The notes under the pieces are model-generated. The model was not told the origin of the DNA. It saw only the letters and a list, made by a program, of their open reading frames with translations, and did not search any database. Below are positions 1 through 8,403 of a DNA stretch of 64,000 nucleotides, one piece after another (position 1 is the first letter of the stretch; every line of letters begins with the position of its first letter). The stretch comes from Lachnospiraceae bacterium. GTDB lineage: Bacteria; Bacillota; Clostridia; Lachnospirales; Lachnospiraceae. Where the stretch lies: positions 58,841 through 122,840 of the forward strand of contig JALENY010000011.1 of assembly GCA_022767285.1 (NCBI GenBank), in the 5' to 3' direction. The translations under genes and the position numbers were made by a program.

Positions 1-2
1 AA

Positions 3-2048
3 GTATGGAATGATGTATTTACACAGTTCGATAATGATGGGAACGGTCATTATACGGAGCTGGAGCATAAAAACATTGATACAGGTATGGGTCTGGAGCG
101 TCTGGCTGTTGTTGTTCAGGACGTGGATTCCCTTTTTGATGTGGATACGGTATGTGCCATCCGCAACAAGGTATGTGAGATTGCCGGAAAAACCTATCAC
201 GACAGCGACAAGGATGATGTTTCCATTCGTTTGATCACGGATCATATCCGTTCTGCTACATTTATGATTTCAGACGGAATCATGCCCAGCAACGAGGGCC
301 GTGGGTATGTACTTCGACGGCTGATCCGCCGGGCGGCACGCCACGGAAGACTGCTTGGTATTGACCATACATTCCTGGCTGAATTGAGTCAGAGTGTTGT
401 TGAGACATCCAAAGACGGATATCCGGAGCTGGATGAGAAGAAGTCAGTTATTTTCAAGGTTATTTCCAAGGAGGAAGAGCAGTTTAACAAGACCATCGAT
501 CAGGGTCTGCGCATTCTGACTGACCTGGAATTGGAAATGGAAGAGAAGGGAATTAAGACTCTGGATGGCGCTCAGGCTTTCAAACTGTATGATACGTATG
601 GATTCCCGCTGGATCTGACTACTGAGATTCTGGAAGAAAAAGGTTATACGGTAGATGAACCTGCTTTTAAGGCATGTATGGAAGAGCAGCGCGTAAAAGC
701 AAGAACAGCCCGTAAAGTTACAAATTACATGGGCGCTGATGCTACCGTATATGATGAACTTGATCCGGCTCTCACCACAGAGTTTACCGGATATACCACT
801 TTAGCAGATCAGGGAAGAGTTACCGCTATGACCACAGAAGAAGAGGTTGCGGAGGCTCTGACGGAAGGTCTGAAAGGTACCATCATTGTTGATAAAACAC
901 CGTTCTATGCCACAATGGGCGGCCAGCAGGGCGATACCGGTGTGATCCGCACCGACAAAGGTGTATTCGAAGTGCAGGATACCATTAAGCTGCGCGGCGG
1001 TAAGTTCGGTCATGTGGGTATTATGAAAGAAGGTATCATTTCCGTAGATGATGTGGTTACGTTATCCGTATGTGAGGAAAAACGTCTGGATACCGAGAAA
1101 AACCACAGTGCTACACATCTGCTTCAGAAAGCCCTCAAGACAGTGCTTGGTGATCATGTTGAGCAGAAAGGTTCTTTGGTTACACCGGATCATCTTCGTT
1201 TTGACTTTGTACATTTCCAGAGTATGACTGCTGATGAAATTCAGCAGGTGGAAGATTTGGTTAATAAAGAAATCCGCGATGCACTTGCTGTCACAACGGA
1301 TATCATGGATATTGAGTCCGCGAAAAAATCCGGCGCCATGGCACTTTTCGGTGAAAAATATGATCAGGAAGTCCGCGTAGTTTCCATGGGTGATTTTTCA
1401 AAAGAACTTTGCGGCGGTACCCATGTAAAAAATACAAGCTCCATCCAGGCATTTAAGATTCTGTCTGAAGCCGGCATTGCTGCGGGCGTAAGACGTATCG
1501 AAGCATTAACCGGAAATGCGGTATTTGCATATTACAGAAATATGGAACAGATGATTGCGGATCTGGCTAAGACCATGAAGACAACACCGTCTGAGCTGAT
1601 CACAAAAGCACAGCACTTGAACGCTGAAATCAAAGCACTGAACAGTGAACTGGAATCCTTAAAGAGCAAAATGGCAAAAGATTCCCTGGGTGATGTTCTG
1701 AATCAGGTGCAGGAAATCGGCGGAGTGAAGGTTCTGGCTGCGAAACTGGCCGGTGTGGATCCCAACGGAATGCGTGATCTGGGTGATCAGTTAAAAGAAA
1801 AACTTGGCGAAGGTGTTGTTGTCCTGATTTCCGATAATGGCGGAAAAGTGAACCTTCTGGCTATGGCTACTGACGGCGCCATGAAGAAAGGGGCTCATGC
1901 CGGAAATCTGATCAAAGCGGTAGCTGCTGTGGTAGGAGGCGGTGGCGGCGGACGCCCCAATATGGCACAGGCCGGTGGAAAAGATGCATCGAAGATTGAT
2001 GATGCAATCGCAAAAGCTTACGATGTGGCAAAAGATCAGATTAAATAA
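3..2048 (+). CDS. alaS: Alanyl-tRNA synthetase, 5' end cut by window edge
   Basis: Charges tRNA-Ala with alanine and hydrolyses mischarged Ser/Gly-tRNA in the cytoplasm. The frame is open from base 3, so the gene starts upstream; about 680 codons are visible of a family length near 875, so most of the N-terminal class II catalytic core is missing here. Visible are class II motif 3 (GMGLERL, bases 87-107), the helical tRNA-binding region, the editing domain with its zinc ligands (HSATHLL near base 1102 and CGGTH near 1410), a coiled segment, and the C-Ala domain with a glycine run and GRPNMAQAGG at the end. It reads through intact to a TAA stop. The next gene, rpsU, has its own promoter just downstream. 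Identification is secure. Confidence 0.98.
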   Translation, partial: VWNDVFTQFDNDGNGHYTELEHKNIDTGMGLERLAVVVQDVDSLFDVDTVCAIRNKVCEIAGKTYHDSDKDDVSIRLITDHIRSATFMISDGIMPSNEGRGYVLRRLIRRAARHGRLLGIDHTFLAELSQSVVETSKDGYPELDEKKSVIFKVISKEEEQFNKTIDQGLRILTDLELEMEEKGIKTLDGAQAFKLYDTYGFPLDLTTEILEEKGYTVDEPAFKACMEEQRVKARTARKVTNYMGADATVYDELDPALTTEFTGYTTLADQGRVTAMTTEEEVAEALTEGLKGTIIVDKTPFYATMGGQQGDTGVIRTDKGVFEVQDTIKLRGGKFGHVGIMKEGIISVDDVVTLSVCEEKRLDTEKNHSATHLLQKALKTVLGDHVEQKGSLVTPDHLRFDFVHFQSMTADEIQQVEDLVNKEIRDALAVTTDIMDIESAKKSGAMALFGEKYDQEVRVVSMGDFSKELCGGTHVKNTSSIQAFKILSEAGIAAGVRRIEALTGNAVFAYYRNMEQMIADLAKTMKTTPSELITKAQHLNAEIKALNSELESLKSKMAKDSLGDVLNQVQEIGGVKVLAAKLAGVDPNGMRDLGDQLKEKLGEGVVVLISDNGGKVNLLAMATDGAMKKGAHAGNLIKAVAAVVGGGGGGRPNMAQAGGKDASKIDDAIAKAYDVAKDQIK

Positions 2049-2061
2049 AACAAAAAAACAG

Positions 2062-2089
2062 TTGACGTACTGTAAAAATCTGTTATAAT
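2062..2089 (+). promoter_or_regulatory. Vegetative promoter for rpsU
   Basis: TTGACG (2062-2067) and TATAAT (2084-2089) are separated by 16 bases, a near-consensus housekeeping promoter. It begins just after the alaS stop and lies about 78 bases before the rpsU start, so rpsU is transcribed separately from alaS. Confidence 0.85.
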
Positions 2090-2166
2090 TATCTTTAGTG
2101 CAAGAAAATACCCAAACAGTTGTATTATGCACAATCTACAACTGGAGGGAGGTTAGGTGTGAGAAT

Positions 2167-2343
2167 ATGTCAAATGTTATCGTAAAAGAAAACGAGACTC
2201 TGGACAGCGCCTTACGCAGATTCAAACGTAGCTGCGCAAAGGCTGGTATTCAGCAGGAGATCAGAAAAAGAGAACATTACGAGAAACCAAGCGTTCGTCG
2301 TAAGAAAAAATCTGAAGCTGCCAGAAAACGTAAATATAATTAA
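2167..2343 (+). CDS. rpsU: 30S ribosomal protein S21
   Basis: Small basic protein of the 30S subunit, 58 residues, typical of S21. It has the family N-terminus [10 protein letters not shown], the core segment ending in the basic stretch [14 protein letters not shown], and a lysine/arginine-rich tail. The ATG at 2167 is chosen over an upstream in-frame ATG at 2098 because it follows a strong GGAGGGAGG-type ribosome binding site near 2143-2150 and because it matches the conserved N-terminus. It forms a single-gene transcript: a consensus promoter upstream and a strong terminator hairpin immediately downstream. Confidence 0.97.
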   Translation: MSNVIVKENETLDSALRRFKRSCAKAGIQQEIRKREHYEKPSVRRKKKSEAARKRKYN

Positions 2344-2351
2344 TTGTGCGT

Positions 2352-2390
2352 AAAAATCCCTGACCAGTGTCAGGGATTTTTAACTTTAGG
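2352..2390 (+). terminator. Rho-independent terminator after rpsU
   Basis: A perfect 12-bp stem (2352-2363 paired with 2370-2381; core ATCCCTGA/TCAGGGAT) with a six-base loop CCAGTG, running into a T-rich stretch. It lies eight bases past the rpsU stop. Confidence 0.9.
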
Positions 2391-2448
2391 GAAAATTGGT
2401 GAGCTAAGGTGATTTGGTTCATCCATTATGAAATATATGAGGTTTTCT

Positions 2449-3987
2449 ATGAAGAAACTTAGCAAACTGTTAAACAGCAGGATATTTGTCGTGGTTATGG
2501 CCATTTTTCTGCAGGTCATTTGGATGGGTGTGTTCCTGTGGAAATTGAGCAGCTATTTCAAATATATTGATATCATTGTAAAAGTGCTCAGTATTCTTAT
2601 GGTACTGTGGCTGATGAATAAACGATCTAACCCGGCTTACAAGCTTGTCTGGATGATTTTGATCCTGACCATTCCGATTTTTGGCGTTTTGATCTATTTC
2701 CTTTTCGGACGCTCAAACATTGCAAGAAAAATGGAAAAGAAGTTCGCTGAATTTACTTCTGACCAGAATGCCCATCTGAAAGAAGATACAAGGATCCGGG
2801 AACTGATCGACAAGGAGAGTCGGGAATACTCTAACCAGTCGGCCTATATTCGCGATTATGGCGGTTATCCTCTGTATGGAAATGTGGAATCACACTATTT
2901 TGGTGTGGGCGATGACATGCTCCAGGCTATGGTAGATGAACTGGAGAAGGCGGAACATTATATCTTTATAGAGTATTTTATCATCGCGGACGGATATATG
3001 TGGAGAACTATCCGGGATGTTCTGGAGCGCAAGGCACAGCAGGGTATTGATGTGCGTCTGATTTATGATGATTTTGGCTGTACCAGCCGTCTGCCCCGGC
3101 ATTTTTATAAAAGGCTGCAGAAAAAAGGGATCAAGTGCGCTTCTTTTAATCCTCTGCGTCCCATCGTCAATATTATTCTGAACAACCGTGATCACAGGAA
3201 AATATTAGTTATTGACGGAAAGGTGGCTTTCACCGGCGGTATCAATATTGCAGACGAGTACATCAATCAGCTTAATCGCTTCGGTCACTGGAAAGATTCC
3301 GGTATTATGCTGAAGGGTCCGGCTGTCTGGAGCTTTTCATCCATGTTTCTTCAGATGTGGTCTGTTGTGACTCGGATGGAGCCTGAGTTTGAAAAATTTG
3401 TGCCGCCGGCCTATCTGACTCCCATTCCTGAGAAATATAAAGGCTTTATTCAGCCTTATACAGATATTCCGGTTGATTCCGAAACAGTGGGAGAAAATGT
3501 ATATTTAAATATTATTTCGCATGCCAACCGTTATATATACATTTATACGCCCTATCTGATCATTGATAACGAGATGATGACAGCTCTTTGTCTGGCTGCA
3601 AAAAGCGGTGTGGACATTCGTATTGTCACACCGGAGATACCCGATAAGAAATCGGTCTATTTATTGACTCAATCGTATTATGAACAGCTTCTTGAATCCG
3701 GTGTTCGCATTTTCCAGTATGTTCCGGGTTTTATCCATTCAAAAGTGTTCATCTGTGACGATGTGGTTGCCACAGTCGGTACCATAAATTTGGATTACCG
3801 AAGCTTATATCTGCATTTTGAATGCGGTGCCTGGCTCTTCAAATGCGAAGCCATCGAGGAGATTAAGAAAGATATGGAAGACACCTTCCGGGACTGCCGG
3901 GAGATAACACTGGATTTTTGCCGAAACCGGAACATTGTGATACGCGGTTACCAGAGTATTCTGCGGCTGTTTGCTCCTATGCTGTGA
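2449..3987 (+). CDS. cls: Cardiolipin synthase, phospholipase D superfamily
   Basis: Joins two phosphatidylglycerol molecules to make cardiolipin at the cytoplasmic membrane. Two N-terminal hydrophobic segments (about residues 10-30 and 37-57, then a third near 65-85) precede two PLD domains, each with an HKD motif: HRKILVIDG near residue 249 and HSKVFICDD near 430, each followed by GxxN (GGIN, GTIN). Length 512 is normal for the family. In-frame ATGs also occur at 2428 and 2437; 2449 is preferred because GAGG (2439-2442) sits six bases upstream. The gene stands between the rpsU terminator and a DD-carboxypeptidase; no promoter is obvious. Confidence 0.93.
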   Translation: MKKLSKLLNSRIFVVVMAIFLQVIWMGVFLWKLSSYFKYIDIIVKVLSILMVLWLMNKRSNPAYKLVWMILILTIPIFGVLIYFLFGRSNIARKMEKKFAEFTSDQNAHLKEDTRIRELIDKESREYSNQSAYIRDYGGYPLYGNVESHYFGVGDDMLQAMVDELEKAEHYIFIEYFIIADGYMWRTIRDVLERKAQQGIDVRLIYDDFGCTSRLPRHFYKRLQKKGIKCASFNPLRPIVNIILNNRDHRKILVIDGKVAFTGGINIADEYINQLNRFGHWKDSGIMLKGPAVWSFSSMFLQMWSVVTRMEPEFEKFVPPAYLTPIPEKYKGFIQPYTDIPVDSETVGENVYLNIISHANRYIYIYTPYLIIDNEMMTALCLAAKSGVDIRIVTPEIPDKKSVYLLTQSYYEQLLESGVRIFQYVPGFIHSKVFICDDVVATVGTINLDYRSLYLHFECGAWLFKCEAIEEIKKDMEDTFRDCREITLDFCRNRNIVIRGYQSILRLFAPML

Positions 3988-4076
3988 TGTGGTATGGAAG
4001 TTTTCCGAATCTCGGTAATGTTTTGAGGCTTGCTGCGGCTGCATGTCCTTGTGTCAGGTTATTGGAATAATTCCAT

Positions 4077-4082
4077 TATAAT
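4077..4082 (+). promoter_or_regulatory. Possible -10 box for the carboxypeptidase gene
   Basis: TATAAT at 4077-4082, 38 bases before the ATG at 4120. No convincing -35 box is present at the normal spacing, so this is only a candidate. Confidence 0.35.
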
Positions 4083-4119
4083 TTGATTAGAATGTAGAGA
4101 TACCTACTATGGAGTTCTT

Positions 4120-5316
4120 ATGAAGAAGAATAAAGCAGTATCTCTACTTTTTCTTTGCCTTTGCATTGCTGCAGAGCTGCAAAACACGGTCAGTGTTAAA
4201 GCTTCCGGTGCGGAACTGATCACTTCACCCCATGGAATCCTTGTGGAGGCATCTACCGGAACAGTACTTTTTGAAAAAGATGCAGATACAAAAGTTCGTC
4301 CTGCCAGTATCACAAAAATTATGACGCTGATCCTGATTTTTGAGGAATTGGATAAAGGAACGCTGAAAATGGATGATCTTGTGACCACAAGTGCCCATGC
4401 AAAGTCTATGGGTGGTTCACAGGTTTATTTGGAAGAGGGAGAACAGCAGACGGTGGAGACGATGATAAAGTGTATTGTCATTGCTTCCGGAAATGATGCC
4501 AGTGTAGCCATGGCGGAACACATAGCAGGCAGCGAGGCGGAATTTGTTGCACGGATGAACCAAAAGGCCATAGAGCTCGGTATGAAAAACACAAATTTTC
4601 AGGACTGCTGCGGACTGACTGACTCCGAAGAACATTATACGACGGCCCGGGACGTGGCAGTCATGTCAAGGGAGCTGGTGGAAAAACATCCGGAAATTCT
4701 GAAATATTCCAGTATCTGGATGGAAAACATAACTCATGTAACAAGGCAGGGAAGCTCGGAATTCGGACTGACCAACACAAACAAGCTTATAAGAAGCTAT
4801 GACGGCTGTCTGGGGCTGAAAACAGGAAGCACCAGTCTCGCCAAATACTGCGTATCTGCAGTGGCTGTGCGAAATGATATCACGCTGATCAGTGTAGTCA
4901 TGACGGCACCGGACTACAAAGTGCGTTTTAACGATGCGGCGGCCATGCTGAATTACGGTTTTTCTTCCTGTCAGGTTTATGAAGACAAAGAGCCTCTTCC
5001 TCTTACGGATATTGTTGTCACCGGCAGCATACAGGAACGGGTGGAATGTGAATATGGGTCTGTTTTTCGTTTTGTCGATACAGAAGGTAACGATTTGAGC
5101 AAAATTGAGATAAAAATTCATATGCCGGGAGAAACAGAAGCACCTGTGAAAAAAGGAGAAAAGGCCGGTGAGGCTGTTTATCTTTTGAATGGAAAAGAAA
5201 TCGGAAAAGTGGATATTCTTTTTTCTGAGACCGTTGAAAAATCAGATTTTTCAGATTATTTTCGGCTGTGTCTGGAACACACTGCCGGTTTTTGCGGGGA
5301 AAAGAGTGCCGCATAA
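4120..5316 (+). CDS. D-alanyl-D-alanine carboxypeptidase, PBP5/DacF type
   Basis: Trims the terminal D-Ala from peptidoglycan pentapeptides outside the membrane. A signal peptide (KKN..VSLLFLCLCIAA) leads into the S11 peptidase fold with all three catalytic motifs: SITK near residue 63, SGN near 123 and KTG near 232 (LKTGST), followed by a PBP5-type C-terminal beta domain. 398 residues. ATG at 4120 follows GGAG at 4111-4114. A paralogue lies about 4 kb downstream at 8404, beyond scpAB. Whether the protein is vegetative or sporulation-specific (DacF/DacB-like) cannot be told from the sequence. Confidence 0.92.
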   Translation: MKKNKAVSLLFLCLCIAAELQNTVSVKASGAELITSPHGILVEASTGTVLFEKDADTKVRPASITKIMTLILIFEELDKGTLKMDDLVTTSAHAKSMGGSQVYLEEGEQQTVETMIKCIVIASGNDASVAMAEHIAGSEAEFVARMNQKAIELGMKNTNFQDCCGLTDSEEHYTTARDVAVMSRELVEKHPEILKYSSIWMENITHVTRQGSSEFGLTNTNKLIRSYDGCLGLKTGSTSLAKYCVSAVAVRNDITLISVVMTAPDYKVRFNDAAAMLNYGFSSCQVYEDKEPLPLTDIVVTGSIQERVECEYGSVFRFVDTEGNDLSKIEIKIHMPGETEAPVKKGEKAGEAVYLLNGKEIGKVDILFSETVEKSDFSDYFRLCLEHTAGFCGEKSAA

Positions 5317-5337
5317 GAGAAATCAATCTGACAAAAG

Positions 5338-5366
5338 TTGACTTTATTGTCCGGATTTCTTATAAT
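5338..5366 (+). promoter_or_regulatory. Vegetative promoter for the metallophosphoesterase-scpAB operon
   Basis: TTGACT (5338-5343) and TATAAT (5361-5366) with a 17-base spacer, 30 bases upstream of the ATG at 5396. Near-consensus, and placed directly after the preceding carboxypeptidase gene. Confidence 0.85.
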
Positions 5367-5395
5367 AGCATTGCAGAGACAAAGGAGTGCAGTAC

Positions 5396-6226
5396 ATGAA
5401 CTTTCAGGTCAAAACTTATGAGGGTGTTTCCTCAAAAATTAAAAGCAGCAGCCAGAAATTGTCACTGGTTCTTCTTGCGGATCTGCATCAGCAGATTTTC
5501 GGAGAAAGAAATGATGTTTTGCTGGATAAAGTGTCAGCATGCAGACCGGATGCCATTTTGATCCCAGGGGATATGGTTGTGGGAAAAAAAGGATGTACGA
5601 CCCAAATCGCGGAAGAGACGATCTTGTCTTTGGCTGAAATCGCACCGGTTTATTATGCCAACGGGAATCATGAAACACGGATGAAGAAACAGAAAAAACG
5701 GTATGGCAGCCTGTATGAGCGATATCGCAGCAAACTAAAAACGGGTGGAATTCACTTTCTGGAAAACGAGACAGCTCATATGTGTATAAAAGGAGTGCCG
5801 TGCCGCATTTACGGATTGGAGCTTTCGCTGTCTTTCTATGAGCGCTTTCGAAAAATCCGTCTTGAACATGAGGAAATCGTTGCGCGGATCGGAGAACCGG
5901 ATCCGGATTGCTTTAATATTTTGCTGGCTCATCATCCCCGATACGGCGACAGTTATTTTCAGTGGGGAGCCGATTTGACCGTTTCCGGACATATCCACGG
6001 CGGAGTGATACGGCTGGGCAAGCGGGCCGTGCTCAGTCCGGATGGACGCATTTTCCCCAAATACGGGTATGGATGGTTTGAAAAAGAGGGCAGTTATATG
6101 GCGGTGAGTTCGGGCCTTGGAGAACATTCGATTCCTTTTCGGATCCTGAATCCCCGCGAGATTGTGCAAATTGTGATAAAACAGGAGGTGCCCAATGGGG
6201 ATACCCGTAAAACTACCGGTATTTGA
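5396..6226 (+). CDS. Calcineurin-like metallophosphoesterase
   Basis: Predicted metal-dependent phosphoesterase; substrate unknown. The five family motifs are in order: DLH (in LLADLHQQ, near residue 22), GD (PGDMVVG), GNHE, a later HH (LLAHHPRYG) and GHxHGG (SGHIHGG). No signal peptide is evident, unlike many YkuE-type relatives that carry an N-terminal membrane segment. A GTG at 5387 is in frame, but AAAGGAG at 5381-5387 is well placed for the ATG at 5396, giving 276 residues. It is the first gene of the operon and overlaps scpA by 32 bases in another frame, so translation of the two is probably coupled. Confidence 0.9.
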   Translation: MNFQVKTYEGVSSKIKSSSQKLSLVLLADLHQQIFGERNDVLLDKVSACRPDAILIPGDMVVGKKGCTTQIAEETILSLAEIAPVYYANGNHETRMKKQKKRYGSLYERYRSKLKTGGIHFLENETAHMCIKGVPCRIYGLELSLSFYERFRKIRLEHEEIVARIGEPDPDCFNILLAHHPRYGDSYFQWGADLTVSGHIHGGVIRLGKRAVLSPDGRIFPKYGYGWFEKEGSYMAVSSGLGEHSIPFRILNPREIVQIVIKQEVPNGDTRKTTGI

Positions 6227-6935
6227 AGGTCCCCTGGATCTTCTTTTACACCTGATCGATAAAAATAAAGTTAATATTTATGATATTCCCATTGTGGAAA
6301 TTACGGAACAGTATCTGGAATATATTAATCAGATGGAGCGGGAAGATCTGAATGTCATGAGTGAATTCATGGTCATGGCAGCCACACTGATCGATATCAA
6401 ATGTCGGATGCTTCTTCCGAAAGAGGTGAATGAAGAAGGAGAAGAGGAAGACCCCAGAGCAGAACTGGTTCAGCAACTGCTGGAATACAAGATGTATAAA
6501 TATATGTCCAATGAGCTGCGGGACCGGATGAACCAGGCGGCAAGAACCTTTTACAAAAAAGAATCCATTCCCGAGGAAGTATTGGCTTTCAAACAGCCGG
6601 TGGACACGGACGGACTGCTGGACGGACTGACGCTGGACCGCCTTCATGAGATATACAAATCCATTTTAAGGAGACAGGAAGATAAAATAGATCCCATTCG
6701 AAGCAAATTCGGTAAAATCGAAAAAGAGGATATCAGTCTGCCGGAAAAACTGGAATACGTTCAGAACTATGCGAGAGAACATAAAAAATTCAGCTTTCGC
6801 AGCCTTCTGGAAAAACAGCCCGGAAAATCCCAGATCATTGTCACTTTTCTGGCAATTCTGGAACTGATGAAAGCCGGAGTGATCCGTATCTGTCAGGAAC
6901 ACATTTTTGACGATATACAGATTGAATCGGTCTGA
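6195..6935 (+). CDS. scpA: Segregation and condensation protein A
   Basis: Kleisin subunit that bridges the Smc ATPase dimer and binds ScpB for chromosome condensation. 246 residues, typical length. The N-terminal kleisin signature FEGPLDLLLHLI is intact, followed by the charged linker and a C-terminal winged-helix segment that contacts the Smc head. ATG at 6195 follows AGGAGG, inside the end of the metallophosphoesterase gene. It is followed by scpB after 29 bases, the usual scpAB pair. Confidence 0.97.
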   Translation: MGIPVKLPVFEGPLDLLLHLIDKNKVNIYDIPIVEITEQYLEYINQMEREDLNVMSEFMVMAATLIDIKCRMLLPKEVNEEGEEEDPRAELVQQLLEYKMYKYMSNELRDRMNQAARTFYKKESIPEEVLAFKQPVDTDGLLDGLTLDRLHEIYKSILRRQEDKIDPIRSKFGKIEKEDISLPEKLEYVQNYAREHKKFSFRSLLEKQPGKSQIIVTFLAILELMKAGVIRICQEHIFDDIQIESV

Positions 6936-6964
6936 TACAGCAGGCAGGGATCGGGAGGTGAATC

Positions 6965-7534
6965 GTGGAAATAAAGCAGGCGGAGGCAGCCATTGAGGCA
7001 ATTTTATTTGCCAGCGGCGATGCCGTAGAAATAACGAAAATAGCAAAAGCAATCGAACAGGACACAGATACAACGAAAAAAATCCTTATGCATATGATGG
7101 ATCGGTACGAGGAGGAAGATAGGGGAATCCGTCTGATCGAACTGGATCGATCCTATCAGTTGTGTACCAAACAGGAATGCTATGAGTATCTGATCAACAT
7201 GGCTCTTCAGCCCCATAAAGCACATCTTACGGATGTTATGCTGGAGACCCTGTCCATTGTTGCTTACAAACAGCCGGTGACAAAAGTAGAAATAGAGAAG
7301 ATCCGCGGCGTAAAGAGTGATCATGCCATAAACAAACTGATCGAATATAATCTGATCAAAGAGCTTGGACGATTGGATGCGCCGGGAAGACCCATTTTGT
7401 TCGGAACCACAGAAGAGTTCCTGCGCAATTTCGGGGTTCAGTCAACCGATGACCTTCCAGAAATCAATCCGGTAAAACTGGAGGATTTCAAAGCGGAAGT
7501 GGAAGAAGAGATTCAGTTAAAACTAAACGTATAA
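6965..7534 (+). CDS. scpB: Segregation and condensation protein B
   Basis: Dimeric winged-helix partner of ScpA in the Smc-ScpAB condensin. 189 residues, with the family start EAAIEAILFASGDAVE and the second winged helix with ETLSIVAYKQPVTKVEIEKIRG. GTG start at 6965 is preceded by GGGAGGTGA. The C-terminus carries an acidic tail. It lies in operon with scpA upstream and the phospholipase-like gene downstream. Confidence 0.97.
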   Translation: MEIKQAEAAIEAILFASGDAVEITKIAKAIEQDTDTTKKILMHMMDRYEEEDRGIRLIELDRSYQLCTKQECYEYLINMALQPHKAHLTDVMLETLSIVAYKQPVTKVEIEKIRGVKSDHAINKLIEYNLIKELGRLDAPGRPILFGTTEEFLRNFGVQSTDDLPEINPVKLEDFKAEVEEEIQLKLNV

Positions 7535-7549
7535 AGAGGAGAAACTCAT

Positions 7550-8347
7550 ATGCCCACAACGTACACACACGATGCTTTCGGAAGAGAAACATATCAGAAG
7601 CTTCCGGAAGGAGTAAAAACCATCATCCGTAAATACAAAAAACTGTATCTGATCGGTCTGCACGGACCGGATATTTTCTTTTACTATCGACCGTATAAAA
7701 TGAAGAGAAATATGGTAGCAGAGTCCGGACATGCCATGCATCGGGAAAAGGCCCGCGTTTTTTTTGAGGAAGCCGTAAAGACCTGCAGGGAAACAAATTC
7801 TCAGGCATTGCTGGCTTATCTTATGGGATTTGTGTGCCATTTTATACTGGACAGTACCTGTCATCCTTTCGTAAATGAATTTGAAGCATCCTCCGGGCTG
7901 AGCCATACTGAGATCGAGACGGAGCTTGACCGGTATTTTATGGTACGGGACGGTAAAGATCCCTTTTCCTATCATCCGGCAGCATCCATTTCACCGTCAG
8001 ATGGTGCAGCGGATGTGATCCATATGGTATTCCCGCTGATTCCGGAGAAAAAGATTCAAAAGACACTGACCGGTATGAAGTTTTACTGTGACATCACAGT
8101 GACCGGATCCGAGAGAAAACGAAAGATGTTTCACCGAATTCTGAAACTGGCCGGTGCAGATGAAAATCTTGGAAAACGAATTATTGAAAAAGAGAGTAAT
8201 CCGGAATCCCTGGTATCCACTGAGAAACTGGTTCATCTATATCACATGGCGCTGGAAGAAATCGTACCGGCTGTCATGAATCTCTATCATGCTGTTATGA
8301 AAGGAGAGCAATTGTCAGAGCGGTTTGACCGGGATTACTGTAACTGA
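7550..8347 (+). CDS. Zinc-dependent phospholipase C-like protein
   Basis: Resembles the zinc-dependent phospholipase C superfamily (PF00882 type). A histidine and aspartate pattern suited to metal binding is visible: HGPDIFFYY near residue 39, HAMHREK, then CHFILDSTCHPF and LSHTEIETELDR near residues 100-130. There is no signal peptide, so unlike secreted clostridial toxins this 265-residue protein is likely cytoplasmic. The substrate is unknown and activity is inferred only from the fold. ATG at 7550 follows AGAGGAGAAA. It is co-transcribed with scpAB and followed closely by a DD-carboxypeptidase. Confidence 0.8.
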   Translation: MPTTYTHDAFGRETYQKLPEGVKTIIRKYKKLYLIGLHGPDIFFYYRPYKMKRNMVAESGHAMHREKARVFFEEAVKTCRETNSQALLAYLMGFVCHFILDSTCHPFVNEFEASSGLSHTEIETELDRYFMVRDGKDPFSYHPAASISPSDGAADVIHMVFPLIPEKKIQKTLTGMKFYCDITVTGSERKRKMFHRILKLAGADENLGKRIIEKESNPESLVSTEKLVHLYHMALEEIVPAVMNLYHAVMKGEQLSERFDRDYCN

Positions 8348-8403
8348 GCATATTTATAGAAAAAATGGCATACCTTTTTGAAAGACGATTTTCCAGGTAT
8401 GTG

